Assembly: GCA_030633015.1 (NCBI GenBank)
Contig: DAOVTR010000069.1
Coordinates: 1-7,650 of the forward strand
Source: Bdellovibrionales bacterium
GTDB taxonomy: Bacteria; Bdellovibrionota; Bacteriovoracia; Bacteriovoracales; Bacteriovoracaceae
Direction: 5' to 3'
DNA: 7,650 bases
Part shown: in pieces, positions 4,573 to 7,650 of the stretch
Layout: the number at the start of each line of letters is the position of its first letter
Position numbering within the stretch: the first letter of the stretch is position 1
Position numbers and translations under genes: made by a program
The notes under the pieces: model-generated
Told to the model about the DNA's origin: nothing
Databases searched by the model: none
What the model saw: the letters and a program-made list of their open reading frames with translations, nothing else

Positions 4573-6573
4573 TCATTTTTTTGTATTACTAAGTTCAGAC
4601 TTTTCGCTATTTTCTTCAGGATTGTAAGTAAGTTTAGTTATTTTACCGCGGCGCATAGAGAGAGTATTCATCTCTTTAAGCCAGATCCCCTCATTAAGTT
4701 CCCATTGACCAGTAATTCCTGTAATTATTTTTTGTTTTCTCATAAATATATCAAGCTCATCTCTAGAGGTGAAATTGTTATCCGTATTAATATTTGTAAT
4801 AATTTTTAATGCATCAAATCCTCTCATTTCAATTGTACGAGGTCTTCTGTTAAATTTTCTAATGAATTCAGTAGAAAAAGAATTTTCATTTTCTTCAAGA
4901 AAATCTCCAATAAAGTGTAGTTTTCCAAGTTTATAGTTTTCTTTTGATAGTGTTTTGGATCTCCAGCTCGGCCCTCCAACGAAATTTATTTTAAAAGCAT
5001 CATAATAAGTAAATGATGGAAGTATTTGCAGTGCCTCTTTAGGAAAAGCTGGAATAAAAACCCAGTCAAATTCCACAAGAGGTTTTAGAGTTTGAATTCT
5101 TCTTGTGGAGGTGTTTTTTTCTAGTGAGTGGATTTCACTTAAAAGGTCGAGCTCTTCTTGTCTTTCTCTTTTAAATTTAAGCCCTAAAAGGTTTTTTACT
5201 GGGTCTCTATAGTCTGTTTTATTTTTTTCATAGGACAAAACACCAGTTACTTCTACTTCATTTTGCTTTGCTTTTCTCCAAAACTCATGAATGTAAGCAT
5301 CTCCTCTTACACTTTTGGGGTATATTATGGCGGCTCTGTTTCCAAAGTTTTTTATAATTTCGTCAGAAAAAAGTTTATTGACTTGGGATTCAATACTCCC
5401 AGGTATTTCAATTAAAAGATGATCTTTTTGTTCCTTTGGAAGATATATTTGAGATAGAGAAATAAATAGAACTCCATGTTTTTTTGCTTCAATATATTCC
5501 TTGTTTGCTTCTGTTGAAAATAATCCTCCAATAATTGCACCAACGTGATGTTTATCAATTAATTCTTTGACGCTAAATGCTCCAACAGCACCACTGCCTT
5601 TTGAGTCTTTAATAAAAAGTTTATATTTTTCATCATCTTTTAGAGTCGATTGAATTTTTTCAAGGGCAATATTTATTCCTAGAAGAGCTCTTTTTCCAAA
5701 TTTTGACTTCGCTCCAGTTAGAGGTGTAACAATTCCAATGGCCTTTGAATTAATTTTTGCATAGTTTATAATTTTAAAAAAGAAGTTATCTACAAGTTCT
5801 GTTATATCTGTATGCTTTTTAGATCTCTCATTAACCCATTCTAATAGGTCTTTTGCGCTGTCTTTTTTTCCAGTATAGTATAGTTTTTCAACTTCGAGAT
5901 AGCCTAAGTATGTTGTGCATAAGAAATTTGCATCTTCGAATTCTTCTAAAAGACGAACTTTCTCAGTGTTGGTTAATTTAAAAAAGGCTGCAACTAGATG
6001 TTGAAAATATGGATTGTTTTTAAGTTCAATGATTGTGGTGTTATTGCTTAAGAAGTAAATTAAAGAGATTAGTGAATCACGATCTTTTCCAATCTCCTTT
6101 GATAAATTATATCTAAGCAGATAATATTTTGTCTGTTCTTTTTTATCTAATCTTTTTTGTTCTATTTCTTCAATTATGGTGAATGATTTTTTTATCTGAC
6201 TAAGTTTAAAATAGCTTCCAGCAGTGTTTAGATAAATTTGTGCTGTTAATTTTTTATCTTGTTTTGAATTTCCAAGTGCAAGTTCAAAATTAAAAATGGC
6301 TTGTTCATATTTCTGCTGTGAAAAATAAATAACTCCCATATGATTTCTTCGAAGAGCTTTTTCTGCAGGTTGTAATTTATTTTCATCCATGCGCTTAAGT
6401 CGATTAAGGGCCAGTTGTGGATTTGATATTCTATATGACTTTTTAATTGATCTGATCTGCTTTAAAAATTCTTCGCTGTATAAATCTTTTGTCGATTCTT
6501 CGCTGAGAAATTTGATCCCTGCACATCCGGATAGTAAAAAAATTAGTAAAAAATTTAAAAAGATAAATCTCAT
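4573..6573 (-). CDS. LpoA/LppC-like lipoprotein: TPR region plus periplasmic-binding fold
   Basis: Putative outer-membrane lipoprotein resembling penicillin-binding protein activators (E. coli LpoA binds PBP1A and stimulates peptidoglycan synthesis). The 666 residues show a signal peptide ending in lipobox LSGC with the lipidated Cys 17. A helical TPR-like region follows (about 48-250; clearest at ALRRNHMGVIYFSQQKYEQAIFNFELAL, 73-100, which carries the typical Y/F, A and Q spacing). From about 277 to 645 is a type 1 periplasmic-binding fold: it begins AIGIVTPLTGAKSKFGKRALLG and contains VGAIIGGLFS (344-353) and AAIIYP. LpoA has the same order of domains, but a LivJ-type sensor lipoprotein fused to TPRs is an alternative. 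The start is ATG 6573, because AGGAA lies six bases upstream; TTG at 6579 would be too close to that site. The gene follows dnaJ by 62 bases and converges on the small basic gene. Confidence 0.82.
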   Translation of the reverse strand: MRFIFLNFLLIFLLSGCAGIKFLSEESTKDLYSEEFLKQIRSIKKSYRISNPQLALNRLKRMDENKLQPAEKALRRNHMGVIYFSQQKYEQAIFNFELALGNSKQDKKLTAQIYLNTAGSYFKLSQIKKSFTIIEEIEQKRLDKKEQTKYYLLRYNLSKEIGKDRDSLISLIYFLSNNTTIIELKNNPYFQHLVAAFFKLTNTEKVRLLEEFEDANFLCTTYLGYLEVEKLYYTGKKDSAKDLLEWVNERSKKHTDITELVDNFFFKIINYAKINSKAIGIVTPLTGAKSKFGKRALLGINIALEKIQSTLKDDEKYKLFIKDSKGSGAVGAFSVKELIDKHHVGAIIGGLFSTEANKEYIEAKKHGVLFISLSQIYLPKEQKDHLLIEIPGSIESQVNKLFSDEIIKNFGNRAAIIYPKSVRGDAYIHEFWRKAKQNEVEVTGVLSYEKNKTDYRDPVKNLLGLKFKRERQEELDLLSEIHSLEKNTSTRRIQTLKPLVEFDWVFIPAFPKEALQILPSFTYYDAFKINFVGGPSWRSKTLSKENYKLGKLHFIGDFLEENENSFSTEFIRKFNRRPRTIEMRGFDALKIITNINTDNNFTSRDELDIFMRKQKIITGITGQWELNEGIWLKEMNTLSMRRGKITKLTYNPEENSEKSELSNTKK

Positions 6574-6579
6574 AAGCAA

Positions 6580-6584
6580 TTCCT
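6580..6584 (-). promoter_or_regulatory. Ribosome binding site fixing the LpoA-like start at 6573
   Basis: AGGAA on the minus strand, six bases before ATG 6573. The in-frame TTG at 6579 directly follows the site and is therefore unlikely to be used. Confidence 0.6.
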
Positions 6585-6635
6585 ATAAAGGTAGAACTAT
6601 TTATAAACGACTAAATATTAGCTTAATAATTGTGA

Positions 6636-7650
6636 CTACTGAAATAAATCTTTTACTTTTTCTATAAAACTTCTTCCCATAGGGTTGCATATTCCGTCAT
6701 CAAATGTAGCAAGTTGCGTAAACATATCTTTTTGTTGTGTTGAGAGCTTTGACGGAGTCTCGACGTGAATATCAATGATTTGATCACCTATACCATATCC
6801 TCCAAGTTGAGCTATTCCTTTATTTTTAAGCCTCATTTTTTTACCTGACTGAGTCCCTGCAGGTATTTTCATTTCAACCTTTCCTTTTAGGGTTGGTACT
6901 TCAATATTTGCTCCAAGTGCTGCTTGTGAGAAACTGATGGGAACTGAACAGTAAACGTCATAGTTATTTCTATTAAAAAAACTATGATGATCTACCTCAA
7001 TTTGAACATATAAATTTCCAGATGGCCCACCCAGAAGCCCTGAATCGCCCTCCCGAGAGAGCTTCAATCTTTGGCCGGAATCAATACCAGCAGGAATTGT
7101 AACTTCAATTTCTACATTTTTTCTTGTTCTTCCATCTCCTCGACATTTGCTACAAGGATTAGAGATCATTTGACCAGAACCCTGGCATCTTGGGCAAGGC
7201 GTTGACATAGTGAAAAAACCTTGTTGACGCCTAACTTCACCGTATCCATTACATTGGGTGCAAGTGGTAGGGCTGGAGCCTTTTTCCCCTCCTGTTCCGT
7301 TGCAACTTGAACACATAATTTTTCTGTTAATTGTAACTTTTTTCTTTATTCCAAAAGCTGCCTCTTCAAAAGTTAGTTTAACTCCTATTTGTAGGTCAGA
7401 TCCTGCTTGTGCTCTTGATTGTGATCCGCCTCGGCGACCTCTGCCTCCTCCTAGGATGTCTCCAAAGATATCACCAAAAATATCTCCGAGATCTCCAAAA
7501 CCATCAGCAGAAAATCCTCCAGAACCAAATCCTCCTGCTTGTCCATCAACACCTGCATGGCCAAATTGATCATACTTTGAACGTTTTTGTTCGTTTATAA
7601 GTACATCGGCTGCTTCAGAAGCTTCTTTGAATTTTGACTCCGCTTCTTTA
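6636..7650 (-). CDS. dnaJ: Chaperone DnaJ (Hsp40, type I), 5' end beyond window
   Basis: Co-chaperone that delivers unfolded clients to DnaK and stimulates its ATPase in the cytoplasm. In frame from 7649, 337 residues are visible against about 370-380 for the family, so only about 40 residues, including the HPD motif, are outside. Seen: the last J-domain helices (EAESKFKEASEAADVL, then KRSKYDQFGH), a Gly/Phe-rich linker with DIF motifs (GDIFGDIFGDILGG), and the four zinc-binding repeats CSSCNGTG, CTQCNGYG, CPRCQGSG and CSKCRGDG, all cysteines intact. The C-terminal client-binding domain follows (VTIPAGIDSGQRLKL; MKIPAGTQSGKKMRLKNKG). An internal ATG at 7316 sits just before the first zinc repeat, but continuous homology upstream shows it is not the start. 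All type I features make it DnaJ rather than CbpA. dnaK or grpE may lie upstream, outside the window. The stop is TAG. Confidence 0.97.
   Translation of the reverse strand, partial: KEAESKFKEASEAADVLINEQKRSKYDQFGHAGVDGQAGGFGSGGFSADGFGDLGDIFGDIFGDILGGGRGRRGGSQSRAQAGSDLQIGVKLTFEEAAFGIKKKVTINRKIMCSSCNGTGGEKGSSPTTCTQCNGYGEVRRQQGFFTMSTPCPRCQGSGQMISNPCSKCRGDGRTRKNVEIEVTIPAGIDSGQRLKLSREGDSGLLGGPSGNLYVQIEVDHHSFFNRNNYDVYCSVPISFSQAALGANIEVPTLKGKVEMKIPAGTQSGKKMRLKNKGIAQLGGYGIGDQIIDIHVETPSKLSTQQKDMFTQLATFDDGICNPMGRSFIEKVKDLFQ

Noticed and set aside
6574..6635. Possible promoter (TATAAA) or terminator (CTAA/TTAG stem) between dnaJ and the LpoA-like gene
   Set aside because: No acceptable -35 at 16-19 bases, and the stem is only four pairs without a T-run. 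The 62 bases are simply AT-rich; read-through from dnaJ is as likely.
6389..6667. Plus-strand open frame of 92 codons spanning the dnaJ/LpoA-like gap
   Set aside because: Antisense to the lipoprotein signal peptide and the end of dnaJ; nothing supports translation.
6636..7316. dnaJ as a short 226-residue protein starting at the ATG before the first zinc repeat
   Set aside because: The same frame continues upstream with the Gly/Phe linker and J-domain helices, so this is one dnaJ cut by the window edge.
7410..7500. Repeated GDIFGD units in dnaJ as an unusual repeat
   Set aside because: Duplicated DIF motifs in the Gly/Phe linker are normal for DnaJ.
7258..7600. Plus-strand open frames, one very proline-rich
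   Set aside because: They are antisense to the glycine-rich linker of dnaJ: Gly codons read as Pro/Ser on the other strand. No ribosome site.
1..7650. Mobile element, CRISPR array, tRNA or rRNA
   Set aside because: No transposase motif, terminal or spaced direct repeats, or tRNA-like cloverleaf seen on either strand.

Overview
The window is AT-rich (roughly one third G+C by eye) and densely packed, as in a free-living Gram-negative bacterium. Two proteins with lipoprotein signal peptides, a LpoA/LppC-type envelope protein, MreB and a PilZ protein point to a diderm with an elongating cell wall and c-di-GMP signalling. The mix of gene families and the low GC fit the Bdellovibrionota/Bacteriovorax-like predatory bacteria best. 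That placement is an inference from gene style, not from a marker gene.

Layout. Positions 1-4239 hold five closely spaced minus-strand genes. In transcription order they are a short-form AMP nucleosidase (3373-4239), mreB (2311-3348), a PilZ-domain protein (1446-2291), a small lipoprotein of unknown function (663-1436) and a DppB/OppB-type ABC permease (1-667, 3' end outside the window). Gaps are 24, 19 and 9 bases, then a 3-base overlap, so one transcript is likely. The permease has no ATG, GTG or TTG at the position its family requires and seems to start at ATT, overlapping the lipoprotein stop codon. Positions 4240-4451 are a divergent control region with a promoter candidate for each direction, a perfect 13-base palindrome over the rightward -35 box, and a hairpin in the leader of the rightward gene.

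That rightward gene (4452-4565) is a 37-codon, very basic protein with a strong ribosome binding site. It meets head-on, only 7 bases away, a minus-strand gene for a TPR plus periplasmic-binding-fold lipoprotein of the LpoA/LppC type (4573-6573). The lipoprotein's likely terminator lies inside the small gene, whose lysine codons supply the T-tract on the other strand. Upstream of the lipoprotein gene, also on the minus strand, is dnaJ (6636 to beyond 7650), missing only about its first 40 codons.

How the genes may work together. MreB organises lateral wall synthesis, and LpoA-like proteins activate wall synthases from the outer membrane. A peptide permease can take up wall peptides, and a PilZ protein would connect this to c-di-GMP. 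The recurring envelope theme is suggestive. The PilZ protein sits directly after mreB, where mreC is usually found. No mobile element, CRISPR array, tRNA or rRNA was seen.
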